Assembly (NCBI GenBank): GCA_021784205.1
Contig: JAJXTB010000131.1
Coordinates: forward strand, 1-6,007
Source of the DNA: Actinomycetes bacterium
GTDB lineage: Bacteria; Actinomycetota; Acidimicrobiia; Acidimicrobiales; RAAP-2
DNA length: 6,007 bases
Direction: 5' to 3'
In this document: piece by piece, positions 1 through 5,386 of the stretch
Numbering within the stretch: the first letter of the stretch is position 1
How the letters are laid out: the number at the start of each line of letters is the position of its first letter
Position numbers and translations under genes: made by a program
Notes under the pieces: model-generated
Told to the model about the DNA's origin: nothing
Database searches by the model: none
Seen by the model: the letters and a program-made list of their open reading frames with translations, nothing else

Positions 1-122
1 AAATTCACTCACTGGGTTAACCAGGTAAGGCCCGTGGCCAGACGACCACGTTGATAGGCCGGAAGTGTAAGTGCGGTAACGCATTCAGCTGACCGGTACT
101 AATCGGCCGAGGGCTTGGAGTT
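1..122 (+). rRNA. 23S ribosomal RNA, 3' end (partial)
   Basis: This is the last ~120 nt of a large-subunit rRNA gene, cut by the left edge of the window. The conserved terminal domain is recognisable: GATAGGCCGGAAGTGTAAG, then a stem closed by GCGGTAACGC, then GACCGGTACTAATCGGCCGA, as in bacterial 23S helices near the 3' end. The exact 3' end is inferred by analogy with E. coli, which ends a few bases after the GAGGCTT-like element (here GAGGGCTTGGAG), so it is uncertain by about 5 nt. A 5S gene follows, as in a standard 16S-23S-5S operon. Confidence 0.96.
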
Positions 123-193
123 TGATGCTCGTGCTCGTTCTAGGACGCTCAAGGGCGGCAGTCGCCGCCCGGACCATATGGTCCGAGCGCATG
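123..193 (+). other. 23S-5S internal transcribed spacer with two fold-back sequences
   Basis: This spacer of about 70 nt holds no tRNA. It contains a 7-bp GC hairpin (GGGCGGC at 153-159 pairing with GCCGCCC at 164-170, 4-nt loop). A perfect 14-bp palindrome follows directly (GGACCATATGGTCC, 171-184). Such structures in rRNA spacers are often processing or folding elements, but that role is inferred here. The spacer ends just before the 5' strand of 5S helix I. Confidence 0.7.
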
Positions 194-194
194 T

Positions 195-312
195 TTTCCG
201 GTGGTTATGGCGGTGGAGATATACCTGTTCCCATACCGAACACAGAAGTCAAGCCCACCAGCGCCGATGGTACTTGGGGGTTCCTCCCTGGGAGAGTAGG
301 TCGCCGCCGGGA
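195..312 (+). rRNA. rrf: 5S ribosomal RNA
   Basis: This is a complete 5S rRNA of about 118 nt. The terminal helix I is visible: CCGGTGG (198-204) pairs with CCGCCGG (304-310), including one G-U, and can be extended by U-G and U-A at its base. Universally conserved internal blocks are present: CCATACCGAAC, then GAAGTCAAGC, then AGCGCCGATGGTACT, then GGGAGAGTAGGTCGCCGCC. Ends are assigned from helix pairing and may be off by 1-2 nt. It is co-transcribed with the 23S gene upstream and followed at once by the operon terminator. Confidence 0.96.
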
Positions 313-318
313 TTTCTT

Positions 319-350
319 GAAAGACCCCCACCGTAAGGTGGGGGTCTTTC
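319..350 (+). terminator. Strong intrinsic terminator of the rRNA operon
   Basis: A perfect 14-bp stem (GAAAGACCCCCACC at 319-332, complement at 337-350) is closed by the GNRA-type loop GTAA (333-336). The 3' arm ends in TCTTTC, giving a short U-rich 3' side within the A/T base of the stem rather than a long trailing U tract. It begins only 6 nt after the end of 5S. Position, stability and symmetry make it the rRNA operon terminator. Confidence 0.93.
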
Positions 351-469
351 GCGTCTAGGTGGTGCTCTGACTCTGACTCTTCACAGGCTTTTGTCAGAAA
401 CCTTCTTTAGGCTGGTGGTGCAACCTCATTGTCCGCGAGGGGCCCCGCCCCCACCCCGAGGAGGATCCC
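351..469 (+). other. Non-coding leader region upstream of the antiporter gene
   Basis: I see no gene between the rRNA terminator and the antiporter start. There is a short CTCTGA/CTCTGA direct repeat near 365-376. The hexamer TTGTCA (391-396) resembles a -35 box but has no TANNNT hexamer at 16-18 nt, so no promoter is assigned. Because the rRNA terminator looks strong, the antiporter presumably has its own promoter here. Confidence 0.5.
458..465 (+). promoter_or_regulatory. Shine-Dalgarno site for the antiporter gene
   Basis: GAGGAGGA lies 4 nt before the GTG at 470. It is a near-perfect anti-16S match and fixes that GTG as the start. Confidence 0.85.
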
Positions 470-1681
470 GTGACGCTGAACGTGAGTTTCGTGCTGGCGG
501 CATTGGCCCTGGCAGCGTTCATCTGCCCTCTGGTGGGCGAGCGCCTGCGTGTGCCGGGCGCCGTCGTCGAAATTGTGGCCGGTGTCGTGTTAAGTCACTT
601 CATTGTCGCGCGCGACGTCGCCAGCGGCTCAGCGGTCGCCACTTTGGGGGGACTTGGCTTCATGATCCTGATGTTCCTCGTCGGCTTCGAGCTCGACCTG
701 CGCGAGATCTGGGGCGCGTCGCGCGCTCCCGTCGTGATGGGGGTGGTGCTCTTTGCGGTGTCCCTACTCGCCTCCTGGCTGTTAGTGGGTCACGTGGCGG
801 GCGCTTCGACCATTTGGGTCCTCGCCGGCGCCGCGACCTCGGTCGGCGTGACAGTCCCGGTCTTGCACGTGCACGGCTGGATGGGGGATCGTTTCGGGCG
901 TGATGTGTTGATGGTCGGCGCCGTCGCCGAGGTCGTCTACCTCGCGGCGTTGTCCGTTTTTGGCGCCGGTAAGCAGGGCTCGAACCTGGCGACGGTGCTG
1001 GTGGGACTACGCGGGCTGGGATTCTTGGTCTTCGTCCTCAGCGTGGCGGCGCTGGTGCGTCGGCTGCGCTCGCGCGTGCCGCGACACTTTCATCGATGGT
1101 TCTTGCGCGACGACCCCCTCGAGGTCGGACTACGCGGCACCTTCGCCCTGCTCTTTGGGGTCGTGGCGACCGCGGGCTTCCTGCGCGTGCCCACGGTGGT
1201 GGGCGCCCTGCTCGCCGGGGTCATCTTTCGCGGCGTCATCGGCAACGCCAAGGCGATCATCGAGCGGGTGACGAGCGTGGGCAACAGCTTCTTCGTCCCC
1301 CTGTTCTTCTTGACGGTGGGCCTGGAGACGCCGCTTCGCTCCGACGTCGTGTCCCTGGCCCCGGTCGTGGGAGCAATGCTGCTGGCCCTGAGCGTGCCGC
1401 GGCTGGTGGTGGCGCCGTTCCTGCGCCGTCGGGGTTACCCGTGGCGGCTCTCGATCGCGGGCAGCGTGAGTCTGATGGCACCGCTGACGCTACTGGTCAC
1501 CACCGCCGAGATTGGGCGTGCCACGGGCCTCACGGGTCCGAGGACGTCGGCGGCGCTCGTGATCGTGGCCGTGGTCTCGGCGATCATCTTTCCGGTACTG
1601 GCCCGCATCCTCTTGCCGCATCGGCGTGAGGAAGGGCTCGCGCGGGCCGAGGAGCCTGAACCGGTGGGCGCGGCGTCCTAG
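470..1681 (+). CDS. Cation:proton antiporter, CPA2 / Kef-type membrane domain
   Basis: This 403-residue inner-membrane protein is hydrophobic throughout, with roughly 11-13 transmembrane helices. It belongs to the Na+(K+)/H+ exchanger family, which swaps protons for monovalent cations. Family signatures are visible. RLRVPGAVVEIVAGVVLS (25-42) matches the usual RLGLPPVLGYLLAGILLGP motif. LGFMILMFLVGFELDL (62-77) matches LLLFLIGLELD. ATSVGVTVPVL (122-132) fits the unwound ion-site helix. FFVPLFFLTVGLETPL (274-289) matches the classic PxFFxxVGL motif. VPTVVGALLAGVIFRG (240-255) echoes the N-terminal block, as expected for the inverted-repeat fold. At the place where CPA2 members usually carry Asp in the next ion-site helix this protein has Glu (AVAEVVYLAAL, E154). 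It ends with a short charged tail and has no TrkA-N/RCK regulatory domain, unlike full KefB/KefC. The start is GTG with a strong Shine-Dalgarno. Transported ion and direction cannot be read from sequence. Confidence 0.88.
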   Translation: MTLNVSFVLAALALAAFICPLVGERLRVPGAVVEIVAGVVLSHFIVARDVASGSAVATLGGLGFMILMFLVGFELDLREIWGASRAPVVMGVVLFAVSLLASWLLVGHVAGASTIWVLAGAATSVGVTVPVLHVHGWMGDRFGRDVLMVGAVAEVVYLAALSVFGAGKQGSNLATVLVGLRGLGFLVFVLSVAALVRRLRSRVPRHFHRWFLRDDPLEVGLRGTFALLFGVVATAGFLRVPTVVGALLAGVIFRGVIGNAKAIIERVTSVGNSFFVPLFFLTVGLETPLRSDVVSLAPVVGAMLLALSVPRLVVAPFLRRRGYPWRLSIAGSVSLMAPLTLLVTTAEIGRATGLTGPRTSAALVIVAVVSAIIFPVLARILLPHRREEGLARAEEPEPVGAAS

Positions 1682-4134
1682 ACCACGCGCAGGTGTCGGC
1701 GACGACGCGGGGTCGTCTCGTCGTCGGGCGCCTCGTCACTAGTGCGCGTGAGGAACTCGTCGAATTCATCGCGAGTTCTCGCGAGGAACGCGTCAAGTTC
1801 ATCGCGCGTCAGCGGCGGGGACACGTAGTCGCCCTGGATGACGTCGGCGCCGGCGCCGCGCAGGGCCTCGAAGTTGCGGGCATTCTCGATGCCCTCGGCG
1901 ATCACGGTCAGTCGCAGGGCCCGGGCCATCTCGATGATCGAGCGGATCAGTGAGATGGCGCGCGGGTCCGACTCCAGCGCCATCACGAAGGACTTGTCGA
2001 TCTTCAGCTCGTCTACCGGCAGCTCTAAGAGCTGGGACATCGAGGAGTAACCCACGCCGAAGTCGTCGATCGAGATCTTCACGCCGCTTGCGCGCAGCGT
2101 GTTGAGGCTGCGCGTGGCCCGCACGGGGTCGTGGGCGAGGCTCGACTCGGTCACCTCGAGCGTGATGCGCTCGGGCGACATGTCGTACCACTGCAGGATG
2201 CGCCCGATCGACTCGGGCAGGTGCTCGTCCATGAGATCCCACTGGGAGATGTTGACATTCATCTGCAGGTGGTGACCGTTGCGGTCCAATCGGGCGAGCT
2301 CGGTGATGGCGAGGTCGAGCACCGTGCGCGTCAGGGGCACGATGAGGCCCACTCGCTCGGCCAGGGGCACGAAGTAGTCGGGCTGGAGCAGGCCCAGGGT
2401 CGGGTGATGCCAGCGCACGAGGGCCTCGACGCCGTGGACGGCGTTAGTGCGCAGGTCATGTGTGGGCTGGAAGTGCAGAGTCAGGCGCTGGCGCTCGATG
2501 GCGGTGCGCAGCTCGTTGATCAGGGCCAGGCGCTCGCGACTGTTGAGGTCGATCTCGTCGCGGTAGACGCAGACCCCGCCGTGGCGGTGCTTGGCCTCGT
2601 ACATGGCCACGTCGGCGCTGCGCAGCAGCTCGGCGTGGGTCGTACCGTGCTGGGGCCACAGGGCTACGCCTATCGAGGCGCTGACGCGCACCTTGGTCCC
2701 ATCCAGGGAGACCGGATTGGCCATGGTGGCGGCCAGCTCGTTCACCGAGGTGATCGGATCGGTGTCGGCGTCGACGACGAAGGTGTAGGCGAACTCGTCA
2801 CCGCCGAGGCGCGCCAGGGTGCCGCGGGTGGCGATCGTATTCGCGAACCGCTGGCCGATGACGCGCAGCAGTTCGTCGCCGTAGGCGTGGCCGATCGAGT
2901 CGTTGACCTCCTTGAAGCCGTCGAGGTCGATCAGGACGATGCCGAGCCGCTCGTCGTCGCCGAGTGCGCTCAGGCGGGCCTCGCCGTCTTCGAGGAAGGC
3001 GCGTCGGTTGGCGAGGCCGGTTACGTGGTCGGTGCGGGCCTCAAGGAAGTTGCTGCGTCCGAGCTGGCGGACCTCACTTTGGGTCAGGACCATGCGCGAG
3101 ATCACCAGGGTCAGCGCCCCGAGGGCCATCAAGCGAGTCGACTCTGACGAGGGCCGCGAGATGGAGATTGCGAGGATGGCGACCGACAGCGCGCCGAAGA
3201 TGACCGGAACGAGGTTCAGCCCTCGCGCTACGACGAAGCGTTCGAGCGGGCGAGCTGGCCGGTCCATCGGCGGCCAGGCCGCGAGCGACAGGAGGCTCAG
3301 CCCGAGCGGGGGAGCGATGTTCACCAGCGCGTTCGAGGTCCAGTCGCCAAAGGATTGGGGATTGAGGGCGATGACGTCGCCCGCTGCGATGATGGCGAGG
3401 CCCACGAGGAGCAGCGACGTGGTGGCGTCGGTGCGGAAGTGCTTGGGCACCAGGCCCGCCCCGAGCAAGATCAGAAGGACCATCACGAGAATCGGATTGA
3501 AGAGGTTGAACTCGGCAAGCAGGCTGCGCCCGCTGATCTCGATGCTCTGGCTAAAGTCGTACATTGAGGCGAGTGACGCCAGTGCCAGGCCGGCGATCAC
3601 ACCGTCGAGGCGCACGCTGTTGGCGCGCGGACCGAAGGATTGCTGCATGATGATCGCGACGGCCACCGCCATCGCCAGGTAGGACGCCGCGAAGAGCACC
3701 TCGCGCAGTGTCGGGGAGACCAGGTAAATGAGGGCTGAGAAGTCGACGCGGCGTATCTCGCTGGCGAGGTTGAACATCAAGACGCCGGCCGCCATGGCCA
3801 GCCACGCACCGCGCATCGCGCGCTGGCGGCGCACGCGAACGAGCAGTGGCACGACGGGCGCCCAGGTGGCGAGGTGGCGCAGCCATTCGCTCGCGAGGGG
3901 GGCGTTGGTCGCGTCGCGTGATCTGATCAATGCGTACGCGTACGCCGCGCACAGAAGGAATGCGAGGACCTGGGCGATGAATTGCACCTGGTTCGCCCGA
4001 ATGAGGTGCCATACGTGAGCGGTCGGCGACGTCTCGAGGGCGAGGGACGCGGGCGCGTCGTCGCGAGGGTGTACGCGCTGATCGCGCTCGGACGCGACGG
4101 TCGCGCGCCCACTCCTCACGTTGTCATCTGTCAT
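1678..4134 (-). CDS. Membrane-anchored GGDEF-EAL cyclic-di-GMP turnover protein
   Basis: This 818-residue protein has a soluble N-terminus (1-45), about ten predicted membrane helices (roughly 51-350), a GGDEF domain (about 360-525) and an EAL domain (about 540-785). The GGDEF domain keeps the diguanylate cyclase residues: LIDLDGFKEVND (401-412), GHAYGDELL, and an intact RLGGDEF with GGDEF at 444-448. The inhibitory RxxD site just upstream is absent (ATRG instead). The EAL domain keeps the phosphodiesterase set: Q556, E570-A571-L572, N628, E660, D690-D691, K711, E747 and Q767. Both activities are therefore plausible, with balance unknown. The multi-helix N-terminus matches no sensor domain I can name and probably senses a membrane or small-molecule signal. 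The C-terminus has an 11-residue tandem duplication and a basic end. The ATG at 4134 has only a weak purine-rich stretch before it, so a slightly different start is possible. It is convergent with the antiporter gene, sharing 4 bp. Confidence 0.93.
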   Translation of the reverse strand: MTDDNVRSGRATVASERDQRVHPRDDAPASLALETSPTAHVWHLIRANQVQFIAQVLAFLLCAAYAYALIRSRDATNAPLASEWLRHLATWAPVVPLLVRVRRQRAMRGAWLAMAAGVLMFNLASEIRRVDFSALIYLVSPTLREVLFAASYLAMAVAVAIIMQQSFGPRANSVRLDGVIAGLALASLASMYDFSQSIEISGRSLLAEFNLFNPILVMVLLILLGAGLVPKHFRTDATTSLLLVGLAIIAAGDVIALNPQSFGDWTSNALVNIAPPLGLSLLSLAAWPPMDRPARPLERFVVARGLNLVPVIFGALSVAILAISISRPSSESTRLMALGALTLVISRMVLTQSEVRQLGRSNFLEARTDHVTGLANRRAFLEDGEARLSALGDDERLGIVLIDLDGFKEVNDSIGHAYGDELLRVIGQRFANTIATRGTLARLGGDEFAYTFVVDADTDPITSVNELAATMANPVSLDGTKVRVSASIGVALWPQHGTTHAELLRSADVAMYEAKHRHGGVCVYRDEIDLNSRERLALINELRTAIERQRLTLHFQPTHDLRTNAVHGVEALVRWHHPTLGLLQPDYFVPLAERVGLIVPLTRTVLDLAITELARLDRNGHHLQMNVNISQWDLMDEHLPESIGRILQWYDMSPERITLEVTESSLAHDPVRATRSLNTLRASGVKISIDDFGVGYSSMSQLLELPVDELKIDKSFVMALESDPRAISLIRSIIEMARALRLTVIAEGIENARNFEALRGAGADVIQGDYVSPPLTRDELDAFLARTRDEFDEFLTRTSDEAPDDETTPRRRRHLRVV
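1747..1812 (-). repeat. 33-bp imperfect tandem duplication within the GGDEF-EAL gene
   Basis: Two adjacent 33-bp units (1780-1812 and 1747-1779) match at 25 of 33 bases and keep frame. They encode two 11-residue units at the protein C-terminus, RDELDAFLART (777-787) and RDEFDEFLTRT (788-798). The first is the natural end of the EAL domain; the second looks like a copy added behind it. Confidence 0.85.
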
Positions 4135-4537
4135 CTCTTGCTCGCGGTGTCCCAGGTTCCCAACAGCTCACAGCAGAAGCGTCCATCGACAGGGCAACGG
4201 CGCTTCGGCTCCCCGCGAGCATCCTGCGATGAGTGCTCGGTCACCAAATGTGGTCGTGCGTGGAGTTCCTGACATCCTTGTTCGAAACGCTCAACGTTGA
4301 ATCAACACTGCATCAACACCTCGACAATCATCGCTCGTCGCGTGAGGCGCGCACGTCGGTGACCACGCGCAGCCCCTCGCGTCGTGGCTGGTCGAGGGGG
4401 ACTTCCACCGGGCACTTCCTCGTAGCGAAAGTGATGAACACGGAGATGCCGCGAACCTCGCGAAGTTATTGACGTGACACTGAATTCGACAATTGTGAGA
4501 CGGTCACCATCGCGCGACGACGATGGAGGCCGATGGT
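4135..4537. other. 403-base intergenic region with no convincing gene
   Basis: The region lies downstream of the aldolase gene and upstream of the GGDEF-EAL gene, both on the reverse strand. It holds a 10-bp palindrome TCAACGTTGA (4291-4300) next to two direct ATCAACAC repeats (4301-4308, 4312-4319). It also has three GGTCACC/GGTGACC heptamers (4239-4245, 4358-4364, 4502-4508), a 7-bp inverted repeat (4373-4379 with 4393-4399, 13-nt loop) and a 6-bp hairpin (4507-4512 with 4521-4526). Neither hairpin is followed by a U-run, so no terminator for the aldolase gene is called. The stretch 4463-4500 is clearly AT-richer than its surroundings. A 37-codon GTG ORF on the reverse strand (4441-4328) is too weakly supported to annotate. 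Confidence 0.6.
4463..4492 (-). promoter_or_regulatory. Promoter-like sequence reading toward the GGDEF-EAL gene
   Basis: On the reverse strand TTGTCG (4492-4487) is followed after 18 bp by TAACTT (4468-4463), in the AT-rich part of the gap. It would start transcription near 4456 and give a long leader of about 320 nt before the GGDEF-EAL start. Both hexamers are imperfect, so this is a candidate only. Confidence 0.3.
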
Positions 4538-5221
4538 TCAGCCCGCGTAATCGACATAAGTCAGTCCGCGTTCGACGAGCTTGGTGCGCATGTCATAGAT
4601 GTCGAGACTCAGTTCTCCGCTGGCCAGGCGAGCGCGTTTGAAGGTTTCGTTCTCCTCGCGAAGTCGTGCGGCGGCGAGTACTGTTTCCGCTTCTTTACGA
4701 GCAACGACGACCACGCCGTCATCGTCTGCCACGATCACGTCACCGGGGCGCACGTAGGCGCCCGCGCAGACAATGGGGGTTTGGACGTTACCGGGCGTCT
4801 CCTTGATGGTCCCCTTGGCGCTGATCGATCGCGACCACATGGGAAAGCCCATCTCGGTCAGTTCGGCGACGTCGCGCACGCCACCGTCGATGACGAGTCC
4901 GCGCACGCCGTGAGCCATGTAGCTCGTACCGAGCAGTTCGCCGAAGTAGCCGTCGTCGCACGGGCTCGTCGGCGAGACGACCAGGATGTCGCCCGGTTGG
5001 GCCATTTCGACCGCGATGTGGATCGACCAGTTGTCACCGGGGGGTACCTCACAGGTCAGCGCCGTCCCGGCGACGCGCACGGGCCGAATGGTGGGTCGTA
5101 GGTTCGATGCGAGGAGGCCGCGCTGGCCCTGGGCCTCGTGGATCGTGGCGACTCCGATCCGGCCGAGCGCGTCAACGAGCGCAAGGTCGGTGCGTGGCGT
5201 GTTTCGCATGACGACGGCCAT
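4538..5221 (-). CDS. ligK: 4-carboxy-4-hydroxy-2-oxoadipate aldolase / oxaloacetate decarboxylase (RraA-like fold)
   Basis: This 227-residue soluble enzyme is of the HMG/CHA class II pyruvate aldolase family. The family cleaves 4-carboxy-4-hydroxy-2-oxoadipate to pyruvate and oxaloacetate with a divalent metal, at the end of protocatechuate or gallate 4,5-cleavage, and also decarboxylates oxaloacetate. Visible hallmarks are IGVATIHEAQG (22-32), the PGDNWSIHIAVE block (61-72), SPTSPCDDGYFGELLGTS (83-100), RGLVIDGGVRD (107-117), KGTIKETPGNVQTPIVCAG (136-154), PGDVIVADDDGVVVV (159-173) and the C-terminal GELSLDIYDMR (202-212). R116 and D117 correspond to the catalytic Arg and metal-site Asp known in the Pseudomonas enzyme. 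Length fits the aldolases and exceeds the ~160-residue RNase E inhibitor RraA, which lacks the C-terminal GELxLDIYDMR segment. No dioxygenase, hydratase or other pathway gene is visible here, so substrate assignment rests on sequence resemblance alone. The ATG start has an excellent Shine-Dalgarno. Confidence 0.85.
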   Translation of the reverse strand: MAVVMRNTPRTDLALVDALGRIGVATIHEAQGQRGLLASNLRPTIRPVRVAGTALTCEVPPGDNWSIHIAVEMAQPGDILVVSPTSPCDDGYFGELLGTSYMAHGVRGLVIDGGVRDVAELTEMGFPMWSRSISAKGTIKETPGNVQTPIVCAGAYVRPGDVIVADDDGVVVVARKEAETVLAAARLREENETFKRARLASGELSLDIYDMRTKLVERGLTYVDYAG

Positions 5222-5225
5222 GAGA

Positions 5226-5233
5226 CCTCCCTT
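5226..5233 (-). promoter_or_regulatory. Shine-Dalgarno site for the aldolase gene
   Basis: On the reverse strand AAGGGAGG lies 4 nt before the ATG at 5221. This supports that start over the in-frame ATG at 5209 (M5). The site overlaps one copy of a 9-bp direct repeat. Confidence 0.85.
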
Positions 5234-5260
5234 GAATCACAGGCGACTGAACCTTGAATC
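5230..5260 (-). repeat. Pair of 9-bp direct repeats over the aldolase 5' region
   Basis: On the reverse strand GATTCAAGG occurs at 5260-5252 and again at 5238-5230. The starts are 22 bp apart, about two helical turns. One copy overlaps the putative -10 box and the other overlaps the Shine-Dalgarno, an arrangement typical of a repressor operator. The operator role is inferred. Confidence 0.5.
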
Positions 5261-5287
5261 TAGTGACGTCCTCGCAGCGAACTGCAA
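5257..5287 (-). promoter_or_regulatory. Putative promoter of the aldolase gene
   Basis: On the reverse strand TTGCAG (5287-5282) and TAGATT (5262-5257) are separated by 19 bp, longer than ideal. Transcription would start near 5250, leaving a leader of about 28 nt that includes the Shine-Dalgarno. Confidence 0.4.
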
Positions 5288-5374
5288 CCGACACCGACGT
5301 TGGACCTCGCGGGCCGACAGCGGGGCTTCTGATGCAACCAGGAATCGACCGTCGGTCGTGTGACGTGAGACCGG

Positions 5375-5380
5375 TAGGAT
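5375..5380 (+). promoter_or_regulatory. -10 box of a probable leaderless promoter
   Basis: TAGGAT fits TANNNT and ends 6 nt before the GTG at 5387, so the first base of the start codon falls at the expected transcription start. This is the usual layout of leaderless genes in Actinobacteria. No clear -35 is visible. The AGGA inside the box could instead act as a weak Shine-Dalgarno 7 nt from the GTG. Confidence 0.5.
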
Positions 5381-5386
5381 TGTCCG

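Noticed and set aside
115..358. Short ORFs on both strands over the spacer, 5S gene and terminator
   Set aside because: They overlap the 23S 3' end, 5S rRNA and terminator hairpin, which fully explain the sequence.
391..413. TTGTCA ... TAGGCT as a promoter for the antiporter
   Set aside because: The hexamers are only 11 bp apart, far from the 16-18 bp needed for a standard sigma-70-type promoter.
391..903. 170-codon forward ORF overlapping the antiporter start
   Set aside because: It is a shifted frame of the antiporter, Arg/Gly-rich as expected for an out-of-frame GC-rich gene, without a ribosome-binding site.
2131..3147. 338-codon forward ORF opposite the GGDEF-EAL gene
   Set aside because: It lies wholly antisense to intact GGDEF and EAL motifs; long antisense frames are normal in GC-rich genes, and the peptide has no recognisable domain.
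4373..4399. Inverted repeat CCCCTCG / CGAGGGG as a terminator for the aldolase gene
   Set aside because: The loop is 13 nt and no U-run follows on the reverse strand.
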